Below, one piece after another: positions 24,699-33,520 of a DNA stretch of 64,000 nucleotides. Numbering within the stretch: position 1 is the first letter of the stretch; every line of letters starts with the position of its first letter. This DNA comes from Oceanobacillus oncorhynchi (GTDB taxonomy: Bacteria > Bacillota > Bacilli > Bacillales > Amphibacillaceae): NCBI RefSeq assembly GCF_000821065.1, contig NZ_CDGG01000001.1:1736001-1800000 (forward strand), given 5' to 3'. The position numbers and the translations under genes were made by a program. The notes below the pieces were generated by a model. The model worked only from the letters and a program-made list of their open reading frames with translations. It was not told the origin of the DNA and made no database searches.

Positions 24699-25247
24699 AT
24701 GAATAAAATAATTTACATCATCCGGCATTGTGAAGCAACAGGTCAAGCTCCTGATGCCTCCTTGACGGAAAAAGGAAAAGAGCAGGCGAAGAAGCTGGCT
24801 GTATTCCTTTCCGGCAAAAAAGTTGATCGTATCATTTCCAGCCCGTTTCTACGCGCGATACTAACGGTAGAGCCTTTTGCTGAAAAGAACAATTTAAAAA
24901 TAGAGACAGATAGCCGTTTGAAAGAGAGGGTGCTCAGTACGGTTTCAATGCCAGATTGGATGGATAAACTTGAAGCAACGTATACGGATTTCGATTTAAA
25001 ATATGAAGGCGGCGAAAGCAGTAAGGAAGCAACCAGGAGAATAATGCATGTAGTGAATGATTTGCGAGAAAGCGATGCGAAAAGCAGCATAATGGTGGCC
25101 CATGGAGGAATCATCTCTCTGCTTTTGCATTATTACGATAAAAGTACGGGATTTGAGGCGTGGAGAAAACTTAGTAATCCCGATATTTATAAGCTGCAGA
25201 TTTCAGAAGATCATCACCAGCTTGAGCGGATATGGTTAGAAGCGTAA
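24699..25247 (+). CDS. Histidine phosphatase (phosphoglycerate mutase family)
   Basis: A 182-residue enzyme with the phosphohistidine motif IRHCEATGQ at the N-terminus, ISSPFLRAILTVEPFA (second Arg) and the distal VAHGGIISLLL His motif near residue 130. It is a cytoplasmic phosphatase of broad small-molecule class; the exact substrate is not visible. A TTG at 24690 is in frame and closer to AGAGGA; the ATG at 24699 matches the usual N-terminus, so the start is uncertain by three codons. Confidence 0.85.
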   Translation: MNKIIYIIRHCEATGQAPDASLTEKGKEQAKKLAVFLSGKKVDRIISSPFLRAILTVEPFAEKNNLKIETDSRLKERVLSTVSMPDWMDKLEATYTDFDLKYEGGESSKEATRRIMHVVNDLRESDAKSSIMVAHGGIISLLLHYYDKSTGFEAWRKLSNPDIYKLQISEDHHQLERIWLEA

Positions 25248-25312
25248 AGAACGAAAGATATGCAATTAATTATCCAATAATCAGTTTAACAGGTCATGAA
25301 TCGCCGAAAAAC

Positions 25313-25368
25313 GTATTTAAAAATGCAGCAACTGTCATTCAACTGGCGGTTGCTGCATTTTTAAATAC
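25313..25368. terminator. Bidirectional terminator
   Basis: A perfect 20-bp stem (25313-25332 with 25349-25368) contains A-run and T-run edges on both sides and lies between convergent genes. Confidence 0.9.
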
Positions 25369-25411
25369 TTGCTGATAAACTTCGTATTTCCTTTTCCATT
25401 CACTTCAAAAA

Positions 25412-26071
25412 TTAGTCATCCCACCAGCTTGTTTCCATATCAATCAGCCAATGATTTTTTAATGTCAAAGCACGTTCAATAGCTGCGATGCCCCCGGCGA
25501 TGAGAAGTGTCGTATTTAGCCAAGAAGGAAGAATGATTGGCGAATCAAAGGAACCAAACCGCTCTGCAATAAAGGGAATCTCCGAAATAAGCGAAGCCAG
25601 CTGCGGAAGTCCTAGTATTAAAGAAACCAGCAGAATAAAAATGGCAAACTTTCCGATAATGGCGCTGATTTCAGGGAATTTGGCATCGAAACGCATGCGC
25701 AGCCCTTCCGCTGAACGGCGATCTGGGGAGAGTACAAACTCGCGTTCATCTTCCGTAATATAATGAATTCGTTTTAAACCATATGTCGTTGCTGCAGCTT
25801 CAATAACCCCTCCAGGAACCGGAAAGACAGCTGGAGTAGAGGCTTTTGCATGGTGCTTTCCATCACGGTATAAATCGATGGACTCATTTTCATCAAAGTA
25901 ATTAATATGGACTGCATAAGTATGCTTTTCTTTATCATCTTCATGAAGGTTTATATAAAAAAGGGAACGATAAAATATTTCATAAAAACGAAAGGGTTTT
26001 AACGCATGTCCATCCCCACTCTTTACTTTTTTTGCTGCTCTTTCTCTGCGCTTGCTTTTAAAACGAAACAT
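25412..26071 (-). CDS. Membrane protein of unknown function
   Basis: A 219-residue protein: very basic N-terminus (MFRFKSKRRERAAKKVK), a soluble domain with aromatic and acidic residues to about 135, then two membrane segments (about 139-160 and 185-200) and a C-terminal MDTSWW-like METSWWDD. The soluble part contains YITEDEREFVLSPDRRS, which does not match a family I know. No partner gene is adjacent. Start ATG is the first in frame. Confidence 0.6.
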   Translation of the reverse strand: MFRFKSKRRERAAKKVKSGDGHALKPFRFYEIFYRSLFYINLHEDDKEKHTYAVHINYFDENESIDLYRDGKHHAKASTPAVFPVPGGVIEAAATTYGLKRIHYITEDEREFVLSPDRRSAEGLRMRFDAKFPEISAIIGKFAIFILLVSLILGLPQLASLISEIPFIAERFGSFDSPIILPSWLNTTLLIAGGIAAIERALTLKNHWLIDMETSWWDD

Positions 26072-26246
26072 GCTATCCTGCCTCCGAATCGTGTTCTTTT
26101 AATAGATAATACGAGAAAAGGGGGAAAAGGTTTCTTATAATTTACACATTAGTACGGTAAACCCTCTGTAAACTTCCAGGTGAATAAAGTTTCGGTGTAG
26201 AACCACCTGTTTAAAAAATTAGAAAGAACAGAGCTGCGGATTTTTT

Positions 26247-26277
26247 GTATGAAAAAGTGCTTCCTTGCTCATAACTA
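26247..26277 (+). promoter_or_regulatory. Candidate sigma-G promoter of the germination operon
   Basis: GTATG (26247-26251), an 18-base spacer and CATAACTA (26270-26277) loosely fit the forespore sigma-G pattern GHATR / CATWMTR with imperfections in the -10. The position, 31 bases before the gerA-type start, is suitable. Confidence 0.35.
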
Positions 26278-26307
26278 AAAGATAAGATAAGAGAAAGGAT
26301 GCGGACA

Positions 26308-27633
26308 ATGGATTTCATCAATCAGATAGAAGATTTGAAACAGAAGAATAAAGATTTGCAAATGAAGTCCGTCATTATTAAAGGTATTCCTTACGATGTG
26401 GTTGGGTTTGAAAGTTTGGTGGATTTTTCGGCTACGTGGGAAATGGTGGAGACATTAGTTCGGCACGAAGAAGAAAAATCATCAGAGCCAAACAGCCTTC
26501 ATTCTAAAGAAACATCTTGGAAGAAAATGGAATTTAATAAACAAATCAAAACACTCTATGAAGGAAAAGTAATTATTTGGAATCGTGAGAAAGAAATGTC
26601 ATTAATTATTGATCCTGTTTCACAACCTCTATACAGAAGTATTGAAGTTCCTGTCAATGAAACCACTATTTACGGGGCAAAGGATGCATTTACAGAGAAT
26701 AGTCAACAAAATATAGGGCTGTTGCGAAGTAAATATCAATCAAAAGATGTGGAAGTAATCACAACACAGCATGGAAAAAGAAACCGCCGCTTTTCTTTTC
26801 TTATTTTAAAAGGGACGACAGAGGAACACATGGTAGAGATGATTAAAAAGAAAATCGAGGATTATCCAAATGAAATCAAACAAGTCAAAGACATTCATGT
26901 TGCATTTGGTTTTTCTAAATTTTCATTAATTACCAGAGTAAATTCTACAGAGCTACCTGAAAACGCCATGGAATACATAGAGCAGGGGAAGATTGTATTC
27001 TTTATGGATGGTTATCCGTTTGCACTGGTATTGTTTAATACGGTTTTTGATGTGTTCAAGCAGCCAAGTGACAGTAACTATCTGAGTGCATTTGTGTATT
27101 CTTTATATCTTCTGCGTATTGTTGGAATTATGATTGCTGTATTGCTGCCCGGCTTATATGTCGCGCTGATTACAATAAATCCGGAAATGTTAAAAGTCCA
27201 GCTGGCCTTGTCGATAACGGAGAGCCGTCAATTTGTGCCTTATCCTGCCTTTATTGAGATCATCATTATGCTTCTTTTGATTGAATTGATTACGGAAGCT
27301 GCCGTTCGGCTGCCTCTCTCGATATCCAATACGATTGGAGTAGTAGGCGGTATTATTTTGGGACAGGCGATTGTGGAAGCCAGCCTTGTGAGTGGGGTAT
27401 TGATTATTATCATTGCTGCGACGACAATTGCAAATGGAATTATCGTTAACTTTGAAAATGGGATTACGCTGCGCTTGATGAAATATATTATTGTCGTTTT
27501 CTCCGCTATGTTTGGAATTCTGGGACATGTCATCGGTCTGCTGGTTTTATGCTCCTATATTGCCCGAATCACGAGTTTTGGAGTTCCATATGTCCGATGG
27601 AAAAAGGAAGGGATTCAAAGTGAAAATCAATAA
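26308..27633 (+). CDS. Spore germination receptor subunit A (GerA family)
   Basis: A 441-residue GerAA-type subunit. The N-terminal cytoplasmic half (to about residue 225) includes GKVIIWNREKEMSLIIDPVSQP and PVNETTIYGAKDAFTE; the C-terminal half has five membrane segments with VFKQPSDSNYLSAFVYSLYLLRI, LLPGLYVALITINPEM and EAAVRLPLSISNTIGVVGGI, all family hallmarks. It assembles with the B and C subunits in the spore inner membrane to sense germinants. It lacks the longer N-terminal extension of some homologues. GAAAGG nine bases upstream supports ATG 26308 over 26299. Confidence 0.92.
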   Translation: MDFINQIEDLKQKNKDLQMKSVIIKGIPYDVVGFESLVDFSATWEMVETLVRHEEEKSSEPNSLHSKETSWKKMEFNKQIKTLYEGKVIIWNREKEMSLIIDPVSQPLYRSIEVPVNETTIYGAKDAFTENSQQNIGLLRSKYQSKDVEVITTQHGKRNRRFSFLILKGTTEEHMVEMIKKKIEDYPNEIKQVKDIHVAFGFSKFSLITRVNSTELPENAMEYIEQGKIVFFMDGYPFALVLFNTVFDVFKQPSDSNYLSAFVYSLYLLRIVGIMIAVLLPGLYVALITINPEMLKVQLALSITESRQFVPYPAFIEIIIMLLLIELITEAAVRLPLSISNTIGVVGGIILGQAIVEASLVSGVLIIIIAATTIANGIIVNFENGITLRLMKYIIVVFSAMFGILGHVIGLLVLCSYIARITSFGVPYVRWKKEGIQSENQ

Positions 27634-28693
27634 TTTATTGATTATAATCTTTTTTTTAGTCACAAATATCGGAGTGATGTTTCTGCTGTATCCTAGCCTT
27701 ATCCTGGATACAGTAGATAATGGACATTGGCTAATTGTTCTTATACATGGATTTTCACATATCGCTCTTTTTGGTCTGCTGTTATTTGGTGTATCCAAGT
27801 TAAAGGAACCTAATATTTTAAAAAATTTGCCCAAAAAACGTTGGGCTGTATCCCTTACTTTACTTGTGCCCATCAGCCTTTTTATTATTGGAACAGTGAT
27901 TGTTGCCATCCGTACTTATGCAGAGTTTACTACAGTATTATTCTTGAATCAGACACCCATGTTTTATGTGATGGTCATCTTCATTACAACGGCTGGTTAT
28001 ATTGGTCTTGGTTCGATGGAAAGTATCTTCCGGACAACCTTTTTAATAGCAGCTACTTCTTCCTATGTCATAGTCGTTATTTTCATATTATCCTTTTTCA
28101 ATGCGGAATGGTATAACTTCTTTCCGGCGAAGGTAAGTAACTTCGATTTTTTATTGGAAATGCCTTTTATTACAGGTTTTTTAATATTATCTCCAACCTT
28201 TTTATTTATCGCTTTTTTACCAAAAGGAAAAAAATTCAATTATAAAACGGTTTTCTGGTTTTCGTGGCTTTTGATTCTATTTATATTTATGGCTGCTTAC
28301 TCACCCATGCTGGTATTTGGAAATGAAATAGCACGGAATTTCACTTTTCCATATATCGAAATGCTAGCTACGGTTGATATTGACTGGTCTATCTTTGAAA
28401 CATTGACAAGCCTCTTTGGTCTAAGTCTTCTTATCTACGCAACGTTATTTTTAGGGATGCTATTGCATATTTTGCGGACGTTATATCAAAGCATCTTCCA
28501 GACGAGCAAGCTTCATGCATCGATTGCAATGGTTATTATAGTTATCTTCATTACAGCTGTAGCAAATATGATTTCTACGTGGGAGCAAGTACAATCCCAT
28601 ATCATTTGGATTGTGCCGCTTCGTTTTTACACCTTCATCAGTCTGCTGATCTTCATTTTTTGGATAGGAAGAAGGGATAAACATGAAACGTAA
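27620..28693 (+). CDS. Spore germination receptor subunit B (GerB family)
   Basis: A 357-residue integral membrane protein with about ten spans, of the spore-permease (APC-like) GerB family: TYAEFTTVLFLNQTPMFYV, GYIGLGSMESIFRT and FDFLLEMPFITGF are visible. It is thought to form the germinant-binding pocket. The best start is GTG 27620 (AAGGAAGGG seven bases upstream), which overlaps the end of the A subunit by 14 bases; a longer in-frame ATG at 27491 lies deep inside that gene and is unlikely. Confidence 0.88.
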   Translation: MKINNLLIIIFFLVTNIGVMFLLYPSLILDTVDNGHWLIVLIHGFSHIALFGLLLFGVSKLKEPNILKNLPKKRWAVSLTLLVPISLFIIGTVIVAIRTYAEFTTVLFLNQTPMFYVMVIFITTAGYIGLGSMESIFRTTFLIAATSSYVIVVIFILSFFNAEWYNFFPAKVSNFDFLLEMPFITGFLILSPTFLFIAFLPKGKKFNYKTVFWFSWLLILFIFMAAYSPMLVFGNEIARNFTFPYIEMLATVDIDWSIFETLTSLFGLSLLIYATLFLGMLLHILRTLYQSIFQTSKLHASIAMVIIVIFITAVANMISTWEQVQSHIIWIVPLRFYTFISLLIFIFWIGRRDKHET

Positions 28694-29801
28694 TTATTGG
28701 ATAAAGATAATCATTTCTTTCGTATTGCTGGCTTTATTAAGTGGATGCTGGGATTCCAGAGACATTAATTACCGTTCCACGCCTATTTTAATGGGGGTAA
28801 CAAAGGATGAAGATTTGTATCATGTGTATTTAATCATACCGGTCTCTGTGGTATCTGAGCAGAGGAATTTGGCAAAGGTGGACGGCAAAGGTGCTACAAT
28901 TGTTGACGCCATTGAACAAATTAAGAAAAAAATTGAAACAACCATTGATTTAGAACATATTGGTTTTGTTGTGTTAGGTGAAGAACTGGGAAGGGAAGGG
29001 ATTGGAAAAATCATTAATACCTTCATGCGCATGAGAGATATGCCGGCAACACCAACTGTGGCATTTACCCAAGAAGATATGGATTCCTATATCGATCAGA
29101 TGATTGAAACATTTCAAAAAGTAGGTGTACCTATATTTGGATTTTTAGAAAAGCAGGCTGGCTGGGAAATTTATAATCCGGAAGTAAGTCTATGGCAGGT
29201 ATACAGAGGCATTCATTCGTATACCTCAGATATTGCTATTCCAATTATTAGCTCCAATGAAAATTTGGAAATGGATTACTTTGGCGCATCCGTGCTAAAG
29301 AATGGAAAGATCGTTGAAACATTAGATGCTTTAGAAGTGCTGCTGATGAATTTATTAAATAATGAAGAAAACGTTATTAAAACATTTATAACGATTGATG
29401 AGACAACTGATGTAGAGCTTGTTGAAAGAGATGTAGAGTACGATTACAAATACAATGGCGATCAAATCGACCTGACCATCAAGCTTGAATTTGTGATGAT
29501 TGTTGCTGAAGCAGAAGATCATTTAAACGATGAAGATATTCAGAAGAAGTTTGAAGAAAAAGTGGAAAAGGATACACTTCAGCTCGTTAAAAAGCTGCAG
29601 GATAAACATGCAGATGTTCTTGGAATCAGTAATCGAATCAGGAAAAACTATACCCATAATGAACTGAAAAACTTTCTCAATGAAACGTATCCGAATATAA
29701 ATGTAAAGGTAGAAGTAGAAGCGGTTATCGAGAATAATGGTAAAATACGAAATTTAAATAATGATGATTTTGAAGACTGGGATAAACAAAAACAGGATTA
29801 G
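28683..29801 (+). CDS. Spore germination receptor lipoprotein subunit C (Ger(x)C family)
   Basis: A 372-residue lipoprotein: signal segment IKIIISFVLLALLSGC with lipobox Cys22, then the typical CWDSRDINYRS start of GerC proteins and domains with HIGFVVLGEELGREGI and PTVAFTQEDMD. It is the outer-face partner of the A and B subunits. Its ATG overlaps the end of the B gene by 11 bases, and GAAGGGATAAAC precedes it. The operon order A-B-C is standard. A terminator follows directly. Confidence 0.92.
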   Translation: MKRNYWIKIIISFVLLALLSGCWDSRDINYRSTPILMGVTKDEDLYHVYLIIPVSVVSEQRNLAKVDGKGATIVDAIEQIKKKIETTIDLEHIGFVVLGEELGREGIGKIINTFMRMRDMPATPTVAFTQEDMDSYIDQMIETFQKVGVPIFGFLEKQAGWEIYNPEVSLWQVYRGIHSYTSDIAIPIISSNENLEMDYFGASVLKNGKIVETLDALEVLLMNLLNNEENVIKTFITIDETTDVELVERDVEYDYKYNGDQIDLTIKLEFVMIVAEAEDHLNDEDIQKKFEEKVEKDTLQLVKKLQDKHADVLGISNRIRKNYTHNELKNFLNETYPNINVKVEVEAVIENNGKIRNLNNDDFEDWDKQKQD

Positions 29802-29814
29802 TTGGAGAAAAGGG

Positions 29815-29850
29815 CTCCAGGTATCGTAAATATGGTATCTGGAGTTTTTT
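29815..29850 (+). terminator. Terminator of the germination operon
   Basis: CTCCAGGTATC pairs with GGTATCTGGAG (two G-U pairs) around an 8-nt loop, followed by six T. Confidence 0.88.
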
Positions 29851-29983
29851 ATTACATTTTGAAGCCATTTAAACCAATTTATTGTTTTTATCTATCAGGC
29901 AGGGCTAATAGTGGTAAATAGGGGGAGAAAGTAAGTATACAGATGAAATGGCTTCATTTATTATAAAGAAGAGAGGTGTATAA

Positions 29984-30379
29984 ATGAGAAGAAGAAGTGC
30001 TGCAGTGATTATCGAAAACCGGAAAGTTGCGCTGATAAAAAGAACTCGTGAACAAAGAAGGTATTATGTATTTCCAGGAGGCGGCATAGAAGACGGAGAA
30101 AATCCAGAACAAGCAGCTGTTCGGGAAGTATACGAAGAACTCGGTGTTCATGTAAGAATCATCAAACTTTTTGATACCATAAATTTTGATGGTAAACAAT
30201 ATTATTTTGCCGCAGAGATAATAAGTGGTGAATTTGCGACAGGACTTGGAGAGGAGTATACGAATTCTAGTAGAAATAGGGGGACTTACCAGCCAGTGTG
30301 GATAGGACTGGATGAGCTTATTTATTTGGATGTTCGGCCAGGAGAAATCGTGGAGAAGCTGATAGATAAGCAAAGTTGA
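29984..30379 (+). CDS. Nudix hydrolase
   Basis: A 131-residue cytoplasmic protein with an intact Nudix box: GGGIEDGENPEQAAVREVYE followed by ELG (about residues 36-58), fitting Gx5Ex7REUxEExGU. It hydrolyses a nucleoside diphosphate linked to another group; the substrate is not evident. GAGAGGTG lies before the ATG. Monocistronic. Confidence 0.9.
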   Translation: MRRRSAAVIIENRKVALIKRTREQRRYYVFPGGGIEDGENPEQAAVREVYEELGVHVRIIKLFDTINFDGKQYYFAAEIISGEFATGLGEEYTNSSRNRGTYQPVWIGLDELIYLDVRPGEIVEKLIDKQS

Positions 30380-30466
30380 TTACATGTTGGGCTCTAGCAG
30401 GCTTATTAAAGTAATTCTTCGGAACATATGATAAAATCAATGTATATCAATTTTGGAGGGATAGCT

Positions 30467-30955
30467 ATGTTTGGGAAGCTTTTTAAAAAGAAAGAAAAAC
30501 AGGAAATTGAATTATTCGCCCCCGTCGACGGGGATGTAATTCCTTTGGAAGAAGTACCTGATCCGGTATTTGCTGAAAAAATGATGGGGGACGGAATTGC
30601 GATTAAACCATCTAACGGTAAAGTCGTATCACCTGTTGACGGAGATATTGTACAAGCATTCCCGACAAAGCATGCTGTAGGGATTAAAGCTGACAATGGT
30701 GCCGAAATTCTAATTCATATTGGATTAGAAACGGTTTCCTTGGATGGAGAAGGATTTACCATCCATGTAAAAGAAGGAGATAAAGTGAAAAAAGGCGATG
30801 CCCTTGTTGATGTGGATCTAGATGTGGTAAGTGAAAAAGCTGCAGATACGGTCACACCAATGCTTATTACGAATATGAGTGATATCGAAGCATTAAATAA
30901 ACAAGATGTGAACCAAGTACGTGCAAGTGAAGACGTTGTGATTACTGTTAAATAA
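30467..30955 (+). CDS. crr: Stand-alone PTS EIIA component, glucose type
   Basis: A 163-residue EIIA-Glc/YpqE-type protein: FAPVDGDVIPLEEVPDPVFAE near residue 16, FPTKHAVGIK, and the phosphorylated histidine in ILIHIGLETV (about residue 86). It passes phosphate from HPr to EIIB domains. TTGGAGGG precedes ATG 30467; a start 13 codons upstream has no site. TreP and MalP in this window both lack an EIIA domain, so this protein could supply them. It is not linked to a permease gene and ends in its own terminator. Confidence 0.92.
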   Translation: MFGKLFKKKEKQEIELFAPVDGDVIPLEEVPDPVFAEKMMGDGIAIKPSNGKVVSPVDGDIVQAFPTKHAVGIKADNGAEILIHIGLETVSLDGEGFTIHVKEGDKVKKGDALVDVDLDVVSEKAADTVTPMLITNMSDIEALNKQDVNQVRASEDVVITVK

Positions 30956-30975
30956 TGTGGTAAAGAATTAAATTG

Positions 30976-31010
30976 GTGGTTTTTCGCTTTATGGCGGGAA
31001 ATCACTTTTT
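30976..31010 (+). terminator. Terminator after crr
   Basis: A 12-bp stem with three G-U pairs (GTGGTTTTTCGC / GCGGGAAATCAC) is followed by TTTTTATTT. Confidence 0.75.
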
Positions 31011-31154
31011 ATTTAAAAACTTCGTTGAGTACAGGCGTGAATAACATTGCTTCTGTATGAAGTATTCAAAGGGAACATTTAAAATAATAAATGCATAGGC
31101 TGCACAGTAGGGAATTTACCTAAAATGATTCCATTTATAAGTGAGGCGGCTAAT

Positions 31155-31457
31155 ATGTCTAATCCATATAATCCAAATCAGCATATGGCGTTTTTTAATC
31201 AGCAACAACCTCGGAATTTTCAGCAGCAGCCGAATATGGGACAACATTCGATGGAGCAGCAGGTGCTGTCTGCGATGTCTCCAGTAATCAACCACGGGAT
31301 GCGGGAAGCGCAACATCTCGGTTATCCGCATGCATTAAGAGAGGCCATAGCAATTGCATATTTGATGGGGCAGGGACAGGATTTTCATTCAGCGTGGCAA
31401 ATGGTAGAGTCTTGGTGGAGACCGCAAACTCTTCAACAGCCTGGGACTTTTTATTAA
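31155..31457 (+). CDS. Gln/Asn-rich small protein of unknown function
   Basis: A 100-residue protein with a low-complexity N-terminus rich in Gln, Asn, Pro and Met (NPNQHMAFFNQQQPRNFQQQ) and a conserved-looking helical C-terminus (ALREAIAIAYLMGQGQDFHS, then WQMVESWWRP). The composition recalls some spore-coat-associated small proteins, but no family is recognised. GTGAGGCGG precedes ATG 31155. Terminator at 31481. Confidence 0.62.
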   Translation: MSNPYNPNQHMAFFNQQQPRNFQQQPNMGQHSMEQQVLSAMSPVINHGMREAQHLGYPHALREAIAIAYLMGQGQDFHSAWQMVESWWRPQTLQQPGTFY

Positions 31458-31480
31458 AAAATACAATAAATCAAGATAAA

Positions 31481-31508
31481 AATGCCGGTTTCTAATCGGT
31501 ATTTTTTA
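31481..31508 (+). terminator. Terminator
   Basis: AATGCCG pairs with CGGTATT (one G-U) around a 9-nt loop, followed by TTTTTTAT. Confidence 0.7.
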
Positions 31509-31741
31509 TTGGTTACAATATGACATTTTTCGAAGAGAATAAATAACACAGATTTATCCTGTACAAAGAAAATTACCTTTAAATGAAGTTTTTACATGTA
31601 CAGCTAATATTAAACTAATCAAAATTCTAAAAATATAAACTAAAATAAAAAGTACAGGATAGTCTTCTCCCTCGTCCATCATCTAGCTGTTATAAATTAA
31701 TTTGTCTTTTTTTGTTGAATTAAAAAATATTGTCGAAAATT

Positions 31742-31783
31742 TTTCGTATAATTGTATACAATTATACGAAACTGTGATATGAT
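31742..31783 (+). promoter_or_regulatory. 30-bp perfect palindrome overlapping the TTT operon promoter
   Basis: Bases 31742-31771 form a perfect 30-bp palindrome centred on ATTGTATACAAT, the kind of core bound by GntR/FCD regulators. An extended -10 (TGATATGAT, 31775-31783) follows directly, so the palindrome covers the -35 region and a bound protein would block polymerase. The GntR/FCD protein encoded at 38448 is the obvious candidate; that link is inference. Confidence 0.75.
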
Positions 31784-31833
31784 ATCGAAAAGTTTTAATT
31801 TATATAATTCAGAAAAGGGGGAATAAATAATTT

Positions 31834-31847
31834 TGCAAGCGGTTTCT
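31834..31847 (+). promoter_or_regulatory. CcpA cre site in the TTT operon leader
   Basis: TGCAAGCGGTTTCT matches TGNAARCGNWWWCA at all but the last base, and W flanks are present. It lies downstream of the predicted start of transcription, the road-block position used for catabolite repression. Confidence 0.68.
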
Positions 31848-31871
31848 TTTTAAAATAAGAGGAGGGAAAAA

Positions 31872-32891
31872 ATGAAGAAGTTTCAAATAGCAAAACTACT
31901 TATTGCACTATTAATTTTAGGGATTACTTTAGTAGGATGTTCTAACGATGGGGCGAATAACGAGGCAAACTCAGAAGGAGATGTAGAATGGCCACATAAT
32001 ACTACGACGCTTATTCTTCCGTTTGATGCCGGAGGGAGCTTGGATAGTATGATGCGAGTTATTGCTCAGCAGTTAGAAGAGGAATTAGATACAAAAATAC
32101 AAATTGATAATCGTCCTGGGGCAGCTACACAGGTTGGAACTACCGTTTTTCAGAATGGGAAAGATGATGGATCTGTTATATTTGGTGGTACGCAATTATA
32201 CTTAAGTGCTAGTATTCTGCTACAAGATGCAGATTATGACATTGATGATTTTTCAATGGTAAATATTGAACAATTTGATCCAATCACAATAACTGTGCAT
32301 AAAAATTCGCCTTTTGAAACATTTGAAGAGTTAATTGAGTATGCAGAAGAAAATCCTGGAGAGCTTAGCTATTCTACGGTAAGCGGTGGGCCATTACATC
32401 TTACCGGAGTACTGTTGGAAGAAGAGTTAGGAATTGAATTTAAACCAGTTTTTTATGATGGCGGAGGGGAAATGCGTAACGCTCTTTTAGGAGAGCACGT
32501 TGATTTCATGATTGGTAATGCTTTGGGAGATAGCGCAATTGAAGACAACATTAAAGTTCTATCTGTAGCTTCAGAAGAAAAAATGGATTTATGGCCAGAT
32601 GCAGAACCTATAAATGATGTATTAGCAAATTATGATGTAGAAGTCCCTTTAGTAGGGTCTGTTCGGTTCTTAGCTACACATGATTCTTTTAAAGAAAATA
32701 ATCCAGAATTGTTTGAATTACTTACAGAAGCATATCAAAATGTATTCGAAAGTGAAGAATATCAAGATTACATCAAAGATAACAACGCAGAGGAAGTAAG
32801 TGAATTTCGTGGCCCTGAGGAAAGTGATGAATTAAATCACTCTCTACATGACTTATTAGATGAATATAAAGACAAACTTAAAGAAGAATAA
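31872..32891 (+). CDS. tctC: TTT substrate-binding lipoprotein (TctC/Bug family)
   Basis: A 339-residue extracytoplasmic binding protein: signal KLLIALLILGITLVGC with lipobox Cys23, acidic linker, then the Bug-fold pattern TTLILPFDAGGSLDSMMRVIAQ, VDNRPGA-like IDNRPGAATQVGT and LSYSTVSGGPLHLTGVLLEE. It captures a carboxylate for the TctA/TctB membrane pair encoded next. The leader carries a cre and a palindromic operator. Acidic surface composition fits a halotolerant host. Confidence 0.92.
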   Translation: MKKFQIAKLLIALLILGITLVGCSNDGANNEANSEGDVEWPHNTTTLILPFDAGGSLDSMMRVIAQQLEEELDTKIQIDNRPGAATQVGTTVFQNGKDDGSVIFGGTQLYLSASILLQDADYDIDDFSMVNIEQFDPITITVHKNSPFETFEELIEYAEENPGELSYSTVSGGPLHLTGVLLEEELGIEFKPVFYDGGGEMRNALLGEHVDFMIGNALGDSAIEDNIKVLSVASEEKMDLWPDAEPINDVLANYDVEVPLVGSVRFLATHDSFKENNPELFELLTEAYQNVFESEEYQDYIKDNNAEEVSEFRGPEESDELNHSLHDLLDEYKDKLKEE

Positions 32892-33019
32892 TACAACATT
32901 AGAAGAAATTAAACTAGAAAACTATATTGGTTCCACTCGAATATTTTATTAGTCATGAACCTTTTATTTAAAATTCATGACTTTATTTTTTTCTAAATTT
33001 TATTATAAGGAGGGGTAAT

Positions 33020-33520
33020 GTGGGAGGATTAGGAAAATTTTTTAATACATTTGTCCATCGCGTTATTGTAGCCACAGGTATCCTTATTTTTTCAGTAGTA
33101 TATTTAGTAGATATTAGTTCACTAAACAGCGCACAGGATAAACTTATGGTCAATCCGATTATTTGGATTATCATTCTACTTTATCCACTAATCATATGGA
33201 AAGAATGGAAAGAAGTAAAACAATCCACTAACACAGATGAAAAAGATTCCGATGAAGCAGATGAATCATCTGCTAGATTAAGCAAAAAAGTATTTTTGTT
33301 TATGCTGTCAACATTAATTTATTTAGTATTAATGAATTATCTCGGTTTTTTAATAATGACAATTATTTATATGCCAATCTTGATGAGAATATTAGGAACA
33401 AGTTCGAAAAAAGTTCTAGTTATTTTGCCAATAGTATTTACACTGCTTCTTTTCTATCTATTTAATAACCTTTTGGGAATACCTATTCCATCAGGAATAC
33501 TATTAGAGGGGGTATTGTAG
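33020..33520 (+). CDS. tctB: TTT small membrane subunit (TctB family)
   Basis: A 166-residue protein with four hydrophobic spans and a charged loop (TNTDEKDSDEADESSARLSKK) between spans 2 and 3, the usual TctB/DUF1468 layout. LSTLIYLVLMNYLGFLIMTIIYMP is typical. It starts with GTG behind AAGGAGGGG. Its stop codon is immediately followed by the tctA ATG. Confidence 0.85.
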   Translation: MGGLGKFFNTFVHRVIVATGILIFSVVYLVDISSLNSAQDKLMVNPIIWIIILLYPLIIWKEWKEVKQSTNTDEKDSDEADESSARLSKKVFLFMLSTLIYLVLMNYLGFLIMTIIYMPILMRILGTSSKKVLVILPIVFTLLLFYLFNNLLGIPIPSGILLEGVL

